64,000 nucleotides of DNA, from the NCBI RefSeq assembly GCF_020524165.1, contig NZ_JAIVKU010000005.1:124001-188000 (forward strand), given 5' to 3'. This stretch comes from Guptibacillus hwajinpoensis (lineage in GTDB: Bacteria; Bacillota; Bacilli; Bacillales; Guptibacillaceae). Under the pieces are notes generated by a model. The model did no database searches, was not told the DNA's origin, and was given only the letters and a program-made list of their open reading frames with translations. Position numbers and translations under genes: made by a program. Shown here piece after piece: positions 34,617-45,900 of this stretch (position 1 is its first letter; each line of letters begins with the position of its first letter).

Positions 34617-37600
34617 TTACAATGTTTCGAGTTCAATTCGACTGCCCCGTCCTGATGGTTCAGAAGGGGAAACAATCACTTTTCTCGGAAGCCTTGCCCT
34701 TAGTTCTGGAACGTGGCTAATCACACCTACAGATAAACTCTCATTCTGTAACTTTTCAAGTGCCGTAATCACCGTGTCTAACAAAGATTCGTCAAGGGTC
34801 CCAAATCCTTCATCGAGGAAGAAAAATTGTAGTGGATGCGCTCCTCTTAGTTGAATTTGACCCGAGAGAGCAAGTGCGAGCGCAAGAGAAGTTAAAAACG
34901 TTTCGCCACCAGATAAGGTCGAAACAGGTCGCTTCACGCCGCCGTTCGCATCATCACGGATGAGAAATCCTCCACCAGAGTCAACCTCAATGGCATATCT
35001 CTGTGACGTAAGGTCGCCGAGTTTTTGTGAGGCATCGAGGCTAACTTGTTCCAGCTGCTCCGAAGCAATAAACTCAACAAAACTATTTCCTCGGAAAACG
35101 GTTTGAAGCTTACCGAGCTTTTCGAGTTCTTCACTGACAGATTTACGAACCGCCTCGAGTTCCATGTATCGTTCATGCCTCTTCGTCACATCTTCGAGAT
35201 GATGTTGCGCAGCCGCAAACCGAGAGAGCGTTTCTTCCCGTACACGACCTGCCTGTTCCGCCTGGTTGATTGTTTCTTTATAAGAGTCTTCTGAAATCGC
35301 TCTTCCAGCAAGCTTTTCGTTAACCTCATTGATCGAATGCGCTGTTTGATTCCATTCCTTTCGATACGTTTCCACACGCTTTTCCCAGCTGATCTTCTGT
35401 TCTTGTGATACTTCAGCATGACGGATTTGAGAGCGATTTTCAAAGATAGAAGCTGCTTCAGCCGCTTCATACGTTTCAACTGCTTTCTTTAACCGAAGTT
35501 GTGCATCGTTATTATAGTTTTCATCAGCAGCAGCACGTCTTTCAGCTTGCTGGTACTGTTCTTCAGATTGCTGGAATTGCTCGAGCGCACTTTTTTCAGC
35601 CTGACGAAGGGCATTGAGGTGCTCTTTCACCTGTGATAACCCTTCCTTAGCCGTTGTGAATCCTACGAGAGTTGTATACTCCGCCTTTGCTTTACTGATT
35701 TGTTCAGAAAGCTGCTGAATGGCGCTTGTTAACTCTACCTTTCGAACAGAATGCTGCTGCATCTTTTCTTGAAGCTCCTGAACATGTTGCTCCTTCGCTT
35801 CAATGTAGGGACCACTTTTCGCAAGCCTGTCACGAATCACGTTTGCTTGTTGATCCATTTTTTCAATGTGAACCATTTCTGCTTCAATTTGTTGAACAGA
35901 CAGAGAAATTTCCTTCTGAATCGTTTCCTCTATCGAAGCCATTTCTTTCCTTAGGATCATTCGTTTCTCATTCTTTGAATCGAGATCCTTCTGAATTTGC
36001 GCCAGTTGATAAGCATACTCTGAAGCTTTTGACTGCTTCTCTTGAATGTTTTTCCCTGTATGTTTGATTTTCTCTTCTAATTCTCGAACGTCTTGAGCAA
36101 GAGACTTCATCTCTGTCATCAATTCTTCTGCTGAAAAGTTGCGTTTCACTTCGTCCATGTCATCCTTCTGAACATGAGTCAACCCTTCTTGTTGTGCTGT
36201 CATCGTATCAGACGTTTGTTCTAACTGATACTGAAGCTGGTTCGCCGATTGAAACAGATCTTTTAACGTTTCACGCGTTTGTTCCTTTTGATGCAAAAGT
36301 TCATTGATCTCTTCTGTTTGATCTTCACCATCCGCTAGATCGACGTGTTCTGTTGCACCACAAACCGGGCAAGCGTCACCATCTTCTAACCTTTTTGCAA
36401 GACGAATGGCAATGGCATGCGTTCGGCTTTCTTCTAATTTACGCTGCCCTTGCTCGATTTCCTCTTGAACTGTTCGAATATGCTGTTCGAGCGTTAGTTT
36501 ATGGGACGATACAGCATGGTAAGTTGAAAGCACAGCTTGATAGTAACCTCTATAGCGCTCTCTCATTTGATTTAAATTTTTTCCCAATTCCTCATTAAGA
36601 GGCTGAAGTCGCTTTTGTTCGCTAACTTGTTTCTCTTCTTCCTCACGAGCCGTTTCAAGCTGTTTATTAAGCGACTGAAACTCCTGCTTCAAGCTTTGAG
36701 CTCTTCCCATTTTCTTTCGCTTCTCTGGTGTCACCTGGAGACTAGTGAGTTCTTCATTTAAATCAGACTGAAGCATGCGCGCCTTTTTTAAATCCTGCTG
36801 GGCTTTCGCTGTTTCTTCTTCAACCACCTTCGCTTCTTTGTCATGCGATGAAGACTGCTCTTCACGGTCTTTTAACTGACTTGTAACCTGTTTGATTTCG
36901 TTTTCAAGCGCTAATCCTCGCTCAAGGTCATTGAGTTGTTTAATAAGGAGCGGCTCTTGCTCCTCTTTCTTCATTCGTTCATCCTCGTAGGTTTTTTTCG
37001 ATGATTGGTACAAGGATTTCATATCATTTAGAACACGTTTCGTCTCTTCAAAACGAAGCTTCGCATCTTGAACTTCTTTCTCCGTCGCTTCAACTGCATC
37101 GAGATAGGGTTTTATTTGAGCAGCCGCTGCTGCTTGTGTCATCTTTTCTTCTAATGCATTGATTTCATCCTTCCCCTCCGCAAGCATGGTTTGCTTCGTT
37201 TGAAGATCAGCAAGCTGTTGTTGAAGATTCCAGATTTCGATCACGTGTTCTTTTTGCTTTTCAGCTAAAAGAAGCTCTTCTTTTGCTTTTTGAGCTGCTT
37301 TATCCGCTGTGTTCACGGCTTCCTTCGCTTCTTTCAGAAATTCGTTTGACGCATCACCGAGGCCTGTCTGCTCCGCGGTAACTTCATTTAATTGATGCTT
37401 TTTCTCATCAACTCTAGATCTTAGGCGTCGATTAAATTGATCGCCATATTTTTCAAGCTGAAAGAGACGCTGAAGCATCTGCCTTCTTTCCGTTCCTTTT
37501 AACGATAAGAACTCGGCAAATTTACCTTGAGGTAGAACAACAGCACGAGTAAAGTCATCAATCGTTAGGCCGAGAATGTCCTGAATTTTTTGTGAAACGT

Positions 37601-37970
37601 CCCGGTCTTTATCCGCGAGAACTGTATTCTCTTCTCCTATTTCAATTAGACGAGAATTAGCAGAGCGAATCGATACATCGCCCGATCTCTTGTACGTGCG
37701 CTCAACCCGGTATCGCAAGTCGCTCAGTGCGAACGTAAAAGAGACAGACAGCGTATCTTCCGCATGGTTCATAATCCCCTGCGTGTTATTTGTTGCTCGC
37801 TCCACTTTCCCATAAAGAGCGAGAGTCATCGCATCAAGTAGAGACGATTTCCCACTACCTGTTGGACCAAAAATACCAAAGATTCCTCCCTGGCAAAGCG
37901 TTTCAAAGTCTATTTCTTGCTTTTCACGAAAACTATGTAGTCCTGAAACAGACAAAGTGATCGGTCTCAT
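34617..37970 (-). CDS. sbcC: SbcC, SMC-like subunit of the SbcCD nuclease
   Basis: The 1117-residue ABC-type ATPase has an N-terminal Walker A FGPTGSGKSSLLDAM, two long coiled-coil arms and a zinc-hook DACPVCGATEH near residue 533. The C-terminal signature is STLSGGETFLTSLALALAL and Walker B is FFLDEGFGTLDE. With SbcD it forms the Mre11-Rad50-like complex that opens hairpins and cleans protein-blocked DNA ends. It starts 15 bp after sbcD. It could process the long hairpins that the repeat family in this window would extrude, but that link is speculative. Confidence 0.94.
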   Translation of the reverse strand: MRPITLSVSGLHSFREKQEIDFETLCQGGIFGIFGPTGSGKSSLLDAMTLALYGKVERATNNTQGIMNHAEDTLSVSFTFALSDLRYRVERTYKRSGDVSIRSANSRLIEIGEENTVLADKDRDVSQKIQDILGLTIDDFTRAVVLPQGKFAEFLSLKGTERRQMLQRLFQLEKYGDQFNRRLRSRVDEKKHQLNEVTAEQTGLGDASNEFLKEAKEAVNTADKAAQKAKEELLLAEKQKEHVIEIWNLQQQLADLQTKQTMLAEGKDEINALEEKMTQAAAAAQIKPYLDAVEATEKEVQDAKLRFEETKRVLNDMKSLYQSSKKTYEDERMKKEEQEPLLIKQLNDLERGLALENEIKQVTSQLKDREEQSSSHDKEAKVVEEETAKAQQDLKKARMLQSDLNEELTSLQVTPEKRKKMGRAQSLKQEFQSLNKQLETAREEEEKQVSEQKRLQPLNEELGKNLNQMRERYRGYYQAVLSTYHAVSSHKLTLEQHIRTVQEEIEQGQRKLEESRTHAIAIRLAKRLEDGDACPVCGATEHVDLADGEDQTEEINELLHQKEQTRETLKDLFQSANQLQYQLEQTSDTMTAQQEGLTHVQKDDMDEVKRNFSAEELMTEMKSLAQDVRELEEKIKHTGKNIQEKQSKASEYAYQLAQIQKDLDSKNEKRMILRKEMASIEETIQKEISLSVQQIEAEMVHIEKMDQQANVIRDRLAKSGPYIEAKEQHVQELQEKMQQHSVRKVELTSAIQQLSEQISKAKAEYTTLVGFTTAKEGLSQVKEHLNALRQAEKSALEQFQQSEEQYQQAERRAAADENYNNDAQLRLKKAVETYEAAEAASIFENRSQIRHAEVSQEQKISWEKRVETYRKEWNQTAHSINEVNEKLAGRAISEDSYKETINQAEQAGRVREETLSRFAAAQHHLEDVTKRHERYMELEAVRKSVSEELEKLGKLQTVFRGNSFVEFIASEQLEQVSLDASQKLGDLTSQRYAIEVDSGGGFLIRDDANGGVKRPVSTLSGGETFLTSLALALALSGQIQLRGAHPLQFFFLDEGFGTLDESLLDTVITALEKLQNESLSVGVISHVPELRARLPRKVIVSPSEPSGRGSRIELETL

Positions 37971-37985
37971 TTTCTCACTCCTTTC

Positions 37986-39146
37986 CTACTCCTCTTCTTC
38001 TCCCTGTGATAAATCTAGAAAAAGCTGTACAAGCTCATCATCTGGTTCAGCACCGTCCGTTTGCTTTTCATAAAAGCGTTTAAAAAGTTCTTCTATTGGT
38101 AGATTGGCATTTGATACCTCTCGCTGCTCTTCTTTCTTTTTAAACACAGGTCTTATATGTATAAAGCCTTTATGTTGACTGCGAAGGCGGTGAATTTCCT
38201 CAATGGAAAGCGTATCACTTAAATGAACTTCAAGATCGATCCACGCATCCTGATCTTTTCCTTCTTCAAGCCATGTGTATACTTGTTCAATTCCCTTTTC
38301 CGCGATCCAACGCACGAGCGGTTTACCGGATTGCAATGGAATTTCACGAATATGAGCAAGTCCTTTCGGCTCTAAATCAATGATGGTCACTGATTTGGCT
38401 TGATTCGCCTCTGAAAAGCTATATGCAAGTGGCGAGCCTGAATAGCGAGCAAGAGCAGAACCCTTCGTAATTGTCTGAGGACGGTGTAAATGTCCGAGCG
38501 CTACGTATTGCGCCTGTTCAGGTAATGAATTGGCTGAAACTGTATAAGCTCCACCAACTTGAATGGGCCTTTCTGAATCACTTTCACGGCTTCCGGCAAC
38601 ATAAATATGACTCATTGCAATATGAACCGCATCTTCTCTGCCGGCCTCCGCTAAATCGCTAAACAGCTTTTTCACGCGATCGTCATAAGCAAGCTGCAGC
38701 GCATCTTCTTCCTGACCTTCTGTTAAGCATTCGTTTAAACGTGATTCCGATGGATAAGGAAGAGCTGCGATGGAAAGATTTTGTCCATTTCGAACCGTTA
38801 CGTCAACTGGTTCTGTCGTCGGAAATCCAATAATCGTAATGCCACTTGTATGAGCAAGTGGACGTGCTGCCGATAAACGTTCTGGATTATCATGATTTCC
38901 TGAAATAATAATAAGCGGCCGCTCACCACGGCTTGTTAGTTTCACAGCTGCGTCATAAAAAAGGGTTTCTGCTGCTGCCGGTGGATTGACCGTATCAAAC
39001 ACGTCACCAGCCATTAAAATGGCGTCTACATTTTCTTCATCTGCAATGTTTTGCAGCTCCTCCAGAAATTCACGCTGTTCAGGAAGACGGCTTCGGCCTT
39101 CTAACGTTTTGCCGAGATGCCAGTCAGCGGTATGAAGCAATTTCAT
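37986..39146 (-). CDS. sbcD: SbcD exonuclease subunit
   Basis: The 386-residue metallophosphoesterase carries the Mre11-type motifs HTADWHLGK, AGDVFDTVNP, ISGNHDNPERL, MSHIYVAG and LGHLHRPQ that bind two manganese ions. It is the nuclease partner of SbcC. The ATG at 39146 is preferred; GTG at 39155 would sit inside the ribosome binding site AAGGAGTGAGG. It lies about 65 bp after addA and directly before sbcC, the conserved order in Bacillus. Confidence 0.93.
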   Translation of the reverse strand: MKLLHTADWHLGKTLEGRSRLPEQREFLEELQNIADEENVDAILMAGDVFDTVNPPAAAETLFYDAAVKLTSRGERPLIIISGNHDNPERLSAARPLAHTSGITIIGFPTTEPVDVTVRNGQNLSIAALPYPSESRLNECLTEGQEEDALQLAYDDRVKKLFSDLAEAGREDAVHIAMSHIYVAGSRESDSERPIQVGGAYTVSANSLPEQAQYVALGHLHRPQTITKGSALARYSGSPLAYSFSEANQAKSVTIIDLEPKGLAHIREIPLQSGKPLVRWIAEKGIEQVYTWLEEGKDQDAWIDLEVHLSDTLSIEEIHRLRSQHKGFIHIRPVFKKKEEQREVSNANLPIEELFKRFYEKQTDGAEPDDELVQLFLDLSQGEEEE

Positions 39147-39210
39147 GTTCCTCACTCCTTATCGTTTAGATCGACTGAATGGAAGAAGCCGGACATTTGC
39201 CCGGCTATTT

Positions 39211-42200
39211 TTAATCGATTAAGAGCGACCTGCCACCATCAAAGAAGAAAAGAATTTTCTCTTTACATGGTAAACCCCAAATCTCATTAATCGCTTTTTC
39301 ATATAGTTGAAGCTGTGTTGAATAGCGACGTTTCATCGTTTCCATTGCTTGATCCTCTGAAGAAAAACGATTTTCGATAACGTCTGTTTTATAATCGACT
39401 AAAATCAATTCTCCATGTTGATTTCGCAAAATACAGTCAATAACCCCTTGCAGTACAACGGTTTCGTCATCTCCTTGAAAGTCAGGATAAATCCATTTTG
39501 AATCGACACCTAGACTAAAAGGAACCTCTTTATAAATGTCTATGGCGTTTCTCATCTTTTCGCCAAGCTCCGAATCAATCAACTGTTTAATTTGCTTTAC
39601 ATCAATGGCTTGTGCCTGATCACTTGTAAGCAACTCTCTTGTTTCAAGCTTTGCGATTAATTCTTTAATGTCTTTTTCCTCGTACTGTTGGTGTAAATCA
39701 ATGTGCTGCATGACGATGTGCATGGCAGTTCCACGCTCAGCAGGAGTCAGCTTTTTACTTTGAAGAAAGCGCGGACGCTCCTTTAATGATTGACTAAACC
39801 CTTTGACAAGACGGTTGTCACTACGTTCATCCTGGAAAACTTCACGTTGGCGCTTTACTTCCGTTACCGATTGCTTTGATTTTGTTTCAGCAGCTGCCTT
39901 GTGTGGATACGTCCAATTCAAACGATCGTTCACGATGTCCTTAAAAACACTTTCTTCAGGAATAGGGTCTTTCCTTTGAAGCAGTTGCTCATATTCCTCG
40001 TGTTTCTTCACGTCTTCTGATTCAACTTGAGAAAAATCGGATGCATGATGCAGGGTTAAAGACCATTTTGACGGATGATGAAAAATTTCTTCGTGCTTAG
40101 GCACAGGAACGACTCCTTCTATCATAGAGGAAAGATCCTGATGCCTTATAATTGCTGGTCCAATCCAGCTTAAATACGTTTTACTTGTGGAGCGTTCATA
40201 ATCGGAAAGGAGCCATTCTTCTCCGGGAGCCTCTGCCCAGGAAAGCAACTCTTTCTCCCAATCATTCACCGTACCGACTAAAATCAATTTCTCTTTTGCT
40301 CTCGTTAAGGCAACGTACAGCACCCGCATTTCTTCAGCCAATAGCTCAAGCTTCATTCGCTTTTGTAATGTAAAATAAGGCAACGTCGGATAACTAATAC
40401 GATTGATCGGATCAATGTATTTCGTTGCTAATCCGAACTCCTTATGAAGAAGCATTTGATTAGCCATATCTCTCATATTAAATTGCTTTGCGATACCCGC
40501 TACAAAGACGACAGGAAATTCAAGTCCTTTACTTTTATGGATCGTCATAACACGAACGACGTCTTCTTGCTCTCCTAAGGCCCGTGCTGTACCAAGGTCA
40601 CTTCCTCGCTCTTTCATTCTGTCAATAAAGCGAAGAAAGCGAAACAAGCCCCGGAAAGAAGTTGCTTCATATTGTCTTGCGCGATCATATAAAGCACGCA
40701 AATTAGCCTGGCGTTGTAATCCAGCAGGCATTCCGCCAACAAATTCATAATAATTTGTTTCACGATACAGTTGCCAGATTAATTCACTTAAAGATGACTG
40801 TCTCGCCTGTTCTCGCCAACGATTAAGATGATCAATAAAGCGTGTAAGCTTCTCTGAAAGCTCATTTGATTCTGTCTCACAATACACCTGTAGAGCAAGA
40901 TAATAACTTGATTGTTTCTCATTAATTCGAATCAATGCAAGCTCCTCTTCCGATAAGCCAATAATCGGAGAACGCAGGACGGATGCGAGAGGGATATCCT
41001 GATAGGGATTATCGATCACGTTCAGAAGACTCATCATTATCGCTACTTCTGTCGCTTCAAAATAGCCTGTTGCAAGGTCTGAATAAGACGGAATACCCGC
41101 CTCTTTCAATTCCTCCATCATAACCGGGGCCCAGCTAGAAGTAGCACGCATCAAGATGACCATATCTTTGTACTGAATCGGTCTCATACGATCTTCTTTT
41201 CGATCATATATTTTTGTGCGCTCGCTTTCGCTTTTACCCATCATCGATTTAATGTTGGATGCAATCAAACGTGCTTCGAGCTGAACTTTTTCAATCTCTT
41301 CTTCCTCGCTAGAGCTTTGATCAATCACATGAACTTCGGGTACAACCGTTTGAGACGGGGGATAATCCGCTCCTGGAATAAGCTCAGCGGCACTATCATA
41401 GTTAATTTCACCAACACGCTCATCCATAATTTGTTTAAAAATAAAGTTGGTGCCATTTAACACTTCCTCACGACTTCGAAAGTTTCGCGCAAGATCGATT
41501 CGTTTGGAAGGTGACTCGACAGAATGACCAAACGATTTATATTTTTCAAGAAACAATCCGGGCTCAGCCAATCTAAATCGATAAATACTTTGTTTCACAT
41601 CCCCTACCATGAACCGATTTCCACCGTTTTCAGATGTTCGACTAATCGCATTTAGAATCGTTTCTTGAACGGAGTTTGTATCCTGATATTCATCAATGAG
41701 CACTTCAGCAAACTGGGTTTGATATTCTTTCGCTGCACTAGAAGGAATGGGGTTCTCCGGTGTTGATGCGTCATCTAATAGGATGGAGAGACAATAGTGC
41801 TCAAGATCGCTATAGTCTACAAGTCCCTTTTCTTTCTTCAGAACTGCATACTTCTCTCTAAATTCATTAACAAGAGAAGCTAACGTTTCAAGAACAGGCG
41901 CAAGCTTCTGGATATCCTCGAGGTACTCCTGAGCTCCCCTTTGAAAGAGGTCCTCTTTCATGCTTTGAATGGTCTTCTTAACGCGATCGCGCATTCCCTT
42001 TACAGTATCAATGAGCTCCGGATCATATTGATCCCCTTTACAAGGCTTTAAGCGACCAAACGAAACAGATTCAAACGCGGTTTTTAATGCTTCCCATGAT
42101 TGATTAGAAGCTTGAAGAAGTCCATTCACCATTTCGTGTTCTGCTTCTATTGTTGAAAGATAAGGTTCTGGTCCCCCTGGTGAAGATGAAATCGAAATCG

Positions 42201-42921
42201 CCTTTTCTTGCACTTCACGCATCCCTTCTAGCTGAAGCACAACATCCTTCTTTAATTCCTCGACCCAAACAAGCTCATCGAAGCTTTTATAGCCAGCATT
42301 TTTATATAACGCGACACTATCAAGCAACCACTGTTTTGGCCACGGATGACTTGAAGAGAAATGAAAAAGTCGCTCAACTAGAAGCTGTAGATCCACATCG
42401 CTACGATCGCTACTATAGCGGTCCACCAGGTCATAAAAAGCTTCATTTTCTTTCTGGCTATAATGCTCTTCAAAGAGCTCTTCCATCGCTTCTTCACGAA
42501 GTAGTGCAGCTTCTGTTTGGTCAGCTACGCGAAAAGCAGGATCAAGATCAATCTCATAATAATAGCGACGAAGAACCTCCATACAAAACGAATGTAAAGT
42601 TGAAATAGAAGCACGATTTAACATAGACAGCTGTCTTCTTAAATAGAGCGAAGAAGGGTCTTCTTTCAGTCTTTCTTCAAGGGCTTCCCCGATTCGGTGA
42701 CGCATTTCAGCTGCTGCCGCATTTGTAAATGTTACAACTAGGATTCGATCAACTTCGGCTGGATCCTTTTCGTCTGCCAGCCTTCTGATGATCCTTTCCA
42801 CTAAAACAGCGGTTTTTCCCGAACCAGCCGCTGCGGCTACTAACACATCTTGATTTCTTGAAGCAATGGCTTCCCACTGTTCATCGGTCCATCTTGAGCC
42901 TTCAGGTTTATTTATCATCAT
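39211..42921 (-). CDS. addA: AddA helicase-nuclease subunit
   Basis: The 1236-residue UvrD/RecB-like helicase has Walker A VAAAAGSGKTAVLVERI, motif II LIDEYQDTN, motif IV-VI segments (VVRVMTIHKSKGLEFPVVFVAG, EEMRVLYVALTRAKEKL) and a C-terminal RecB-type nuclease domain with ILVDYKTDV. AddAB processes double-strand DNA ends up to Chi for RecA loading. The start overlaps the addB 3' end by 14 bp and has GAGAGGAGG upstream. Length matches the B. subtilis protein (about 1232). A possible terminator hairpin (GCCGG...CCGGC) lies near 39185-39210 but its T run is poor. Confidence 0.95.
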   Translation of the reverse strand: MMINKPEGSRWTDEQWEAIASRNQDVLVAAAAGSGKTAVLVERIIRRLADEKDPAEVDRILVVTFTNAAAAEMRHRIGEALEERLKEDPSSLYLRRQLSMLNRASISTLHSFCMEVLRRYYYEIDLDPAFRVADQTEAALLREEAMEELFEEHYSQKENEAFYDLVDRYSSDRSDVDLQLLVERLFHFSSSHPWPKQWLLDSVALYKNAGYKSFDELVWVEELKKDVVLQLEGMREVQEKAISISSSPGGPEPYLSTIEAEHEMVNGLLQASNQSWEALKTAFESVSFGRLKPCKGDQYDPELIDTVKGMRDRVKKTIQSMKEDLFQRGAQEYLEDIQKLAPVLETLASLVNEFREKYAVLKKEKGLVDYSDLEHYCLSILLDDASTPENPIPSSAAKEYQTQFAEVLIDEYQDTNSVQETILNAISRTSENGGNRFMVGDVKQSIYRFRLAEPGLFLEKYKSFGHSVESPSKRIDLARNFRSREEVLNGTNFIFKQIMDERVGEINYDSAAELIPGADYPPSQTVVPEVHVIDQSSSEEEEIEKVQLEARLIASNIKSMMGKSESERTKIYDRKEDRMRPIQYKDMVILMRATSSWAPVMMEELKEAGIPSYSDLATGYFEATEVAIMMSLLNVIDNPYQDIPLASVLRSPIIGLSEEELALIRINEKQSSYYLALQVYCETESNELSEKLTRFIDHLNRWREQARQSSLSELIWQLYRETNYYEFVGGMPAGLQRQANLRALYDRARQYEATSFRGLFRFLRFIDRMKERGSDLGTARALGEQEDVVRVMTIHKSKGLEFPVVFVAGIAKQFNMRDMANQMLLHKEFGLATKYIDPINRISYPTLPYFTLQKRMKLELLAEEMRVLYVALTRAKEKLILVGTVNDWEKELLSWAEAPGEEWLLSDYERSTSKTYLSWIGPAIIRHQDLSSMIEGVVPVPKHEEIFHHPSKWSLTLHHASDFSQVESEDVKKHEEYEQLLQRKDPIPEESVFKDIVNDRLNWTYPHKAAAETKSKQSVTEVKRQREVFQDERSDNRLVKGFSQSLKERPRFLQSKKLTPAERGTAMHIVMQHIDLHQQYEEKDIKELIAKLETRELLTSDQAQAIDVKQIKQLIDSELGEKMRNAIDIYKEVPFSLGVDSKWIYPDFQGDDETVVLQGVIDCILRNQHGELILVDYKTDVIENRFSSEDQAMETMKRRYSTQLQLYEKAINEIWGLPCKEKILFFFDGGRSLLID

Positions 42922-45900
42922 CTGCCTCCTCTCGCATGCGTCTTAAGATCGTTTCATCATCCTGAGCAGCAATAGGACGATACGCATTATCTTCCATTGC
43001 CTGATCAAATTGGCAAAATGATCGGTACGAACAGAACGTACATGGTATGCGATCTTTCAATTTATAAGGATCAATTTCAATACGACCATCTGATATTTCA
43101 GTTCCGATCGTTTGGATTGTTTTCCTTGTATAGGAACGAAGTGCTTGAAAATCATCCGAAGATAGTACGGATGAATTCTTATAAAAGCTTCCATCTTTTT
43201 TTAGTGCAGCTGGAATAATATCGGATTTCTTTGTCTCGATGTCATTGTCCATTAAACTCACTACGTCTTTATCCGCAAGTAAAAGCCCCTTCATCTTAAA
43301 TTTTCTAAAAAGCTCCTGTTGAATAGCGGCTTGTCCTGGGGCAGATGTTTGGAGCATAGGGTTGTGGACATGAAAATACAGCATACCTGCAGCAGTGGCT
43401 TCTCTTCCAAGCCAGACATTTGCATTCGAGATCACCACATCCAAATAAGTCAGCATCTGTAAAGCAAGTCCAAAATACACTTCCGAAAGATCAAGAGAAG
43501 TACCGCTGGACTTGTAGTCAATAATACGCAGGAGCAGTTCTTCCCCATTTAATGCCTGATCAACTCGATCAACACGGCCGACAAGTTGGATCTTGACACC
43601 GTTTTTTAACGTAAATTCGATAGGGGGAAGCTCTTGGTTGGGACCAAATCCTAATTCAAGGCCAGCTGGTTGAAACCCACTTTTCTTTGCCTGCTGTCCA
43701 AGAACGGATGAAGCTCGACCCACTACCTGAGTTAACTTTCTCATGATATAGTGATAACGATTTGAGCTTAATAGAATTTCATTTTGCAACTTTGGTGCAA
43801 GCTGTTCCACAATTTGTCCTGAAAGCTCATAGTATTGATTAGACGAAAGTTTCGCCCAGTCCCAATGTCGTTGCTTAATCGTTTCTGCCATCATATTCAA
43901 CGCCGCGTGGAAAAGCTGTCCAATGTCAGGGGCTTCAAGCTTGAATGTCGCTCGTTCCTTTAACTTGAGACCATGAGAAGCAAATTGAGAGAACGCACAG
44001 GATTTATATCTCTCCATCCTAGAAACGCTCGTTTGAATTTGGTTACCATACAGCTTTCTACTGGTTGATTCCGTGAGGCGCTCGGCTTTGTTTCGGTAAA
44101 ATAAACTATCAATTAACCGAATACGATCTTTCTGAGACGGTGCTTCTATAAACCAATTGTAGGCATCCCACCAGATCGGATCAATTGGATAACCTCGATG
44201 CCATTGTCTAAGCTGTCCTGTTAACCGCCCAATGGTTTTAGATGGATTTGTAATAAATGATAGTTCTTCGGTCATCTCTTCACCAGGCTCTGCAAATTTG
44301 AGACCAATTTCAAGATCAGGGTACATCTCCTGCAAACGATTCATAACAATGGAAGGTTGAAGTCCCTTGCCCTCTTCGTCGGCAAGTGGACAGCTAACCC
44401 ATAAAGAGTCAGAAGGAGTAGACAATGAATGGTAGATCAGAAATTCTTCATCTAGCAAACGTCGCTTTAAACCTGGAGCAAGCTGAATTCCCTGTTCTTC
44501 TAACTTCTCCCTATCCTGCTCATTTAACAAGCCGTCTTCTTGTATTCTAGCTGGAAGAACCCCTTCATTTACACCTAGTAGAAAACCACATTTCACATCC
44601 GTAAATCTCGTCCGATCAATACTTCCGATAACTACCTGATCAAGAGAAGCAGGAACGAGAGCAAATTTCATATTTTCCATACCCGCTTCAAGTAATTTCG
44701 TGAATTGTTCCACTGAAAGAGTTTGATTACCAATTAATTCAACCGTTTCATCAAGTAGTGAAATCACCGCATCCCATACCTGATCATGTTCACGTGCTTT
44801 TGAAAGCTGTCCCGACATTTCTGCCTGCTCTTTCAAACGATCAATCTTCTCTGCTGCGTGGCAGTTTTCAAGATGATAATAGAGAATTTCGCACATATCT
44901 TGAACGGTGGTAGCTTTCTTCATTTTTCGCTCAAATTTCTCAAGCGGGGTTGCAATCCAATCTTTTGTTTCATTCAATCGATCTTCCATTTTTTCGAGTT
45001 CATCTGATGTGATGACTTCCTTATCTTCTAGCTGACGATAAATATTGGCTTTAAATCGTTCGCCCGTCTTCCAACGATAGCCTTTAATCCCTTTCGCAAT
45101 AACGTAGTTTTCGAGCTCATCCATGCGTTCACGGATCGTTTCAAGGCTTTCACCCGTATCGTCAGGAAACAAGAGCTCGGTTTTAACACAACGAAAAACC
45201 GATTCATAGCGCCAGTTGTATTGGATAATGTCCAGACTTGAGCGAATCAACTCAATCAGAGGGTGATGAAGCATTGTCCGCTTTTGGTCTGAGAAAATCG
45301 GAATCCCATGGTCGCCAAATATCGTTTCTACAAGTTCATAATAAGTGGACATGTTTCGCACCATAATCGAAACATCTCTGTACCGATATCCTTCATCCCG
45401 AACAAGTCTGAGCGTTTCACGCGCTGCTGCCTCCACTTCAGAACGTATGTTAACTGCATGATGAACTTGAATATGGCGCAGTTCCCCATGATAAACGACA
45501 GGAGGGCGTTCACCATAATTTGCTTCTAAATGAGCCATCTCACTATTTTGATACCGCTTCTGCGTGGTTAGAATAAGAGGTTCCTTGATATCAACGCCGG
45601 CTTCATTCGCCATATCCTGAAGCGTTTGATACGTTTTTCCTGGTTCATGAAAAAGATCAAGTTCATGTATGGCTGATGGAATCATCTCCGGGTCCATCGT
45701 CAACGTGAACGTGAGCGCTGTTCCTTTTTTCATTAAAGCTTGAATGACCAGTAGTTCTTGAGGGGTAAAACTATGAAAGCCGTCTATCCAAATGGTTGCG
45801 TTGGTCAGGTAATCTGATTCCTCAATTTTCTCAGCCAAAAGCGCCAGATAGTCTTCTGAATCGAGATAATGACCAATCATTTTCTTTTGAAAAGCTTCGT

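Noticed and set aside
34567..34854. 95-codon plus-strand frame opposite the sbcC 3' end
   Set aside because: It is antisense to conserved SbcC coding sequence (Walker B region) and has no ribosome binding site.
39185..39213. Terminator between addA and sbcD-side genes
   Set aside because: A GCCGG/CCGGC stem exists, but no adequate T run follows on the minus strand, and addA and sbcD belong to one operon order; not listed as a terminator.
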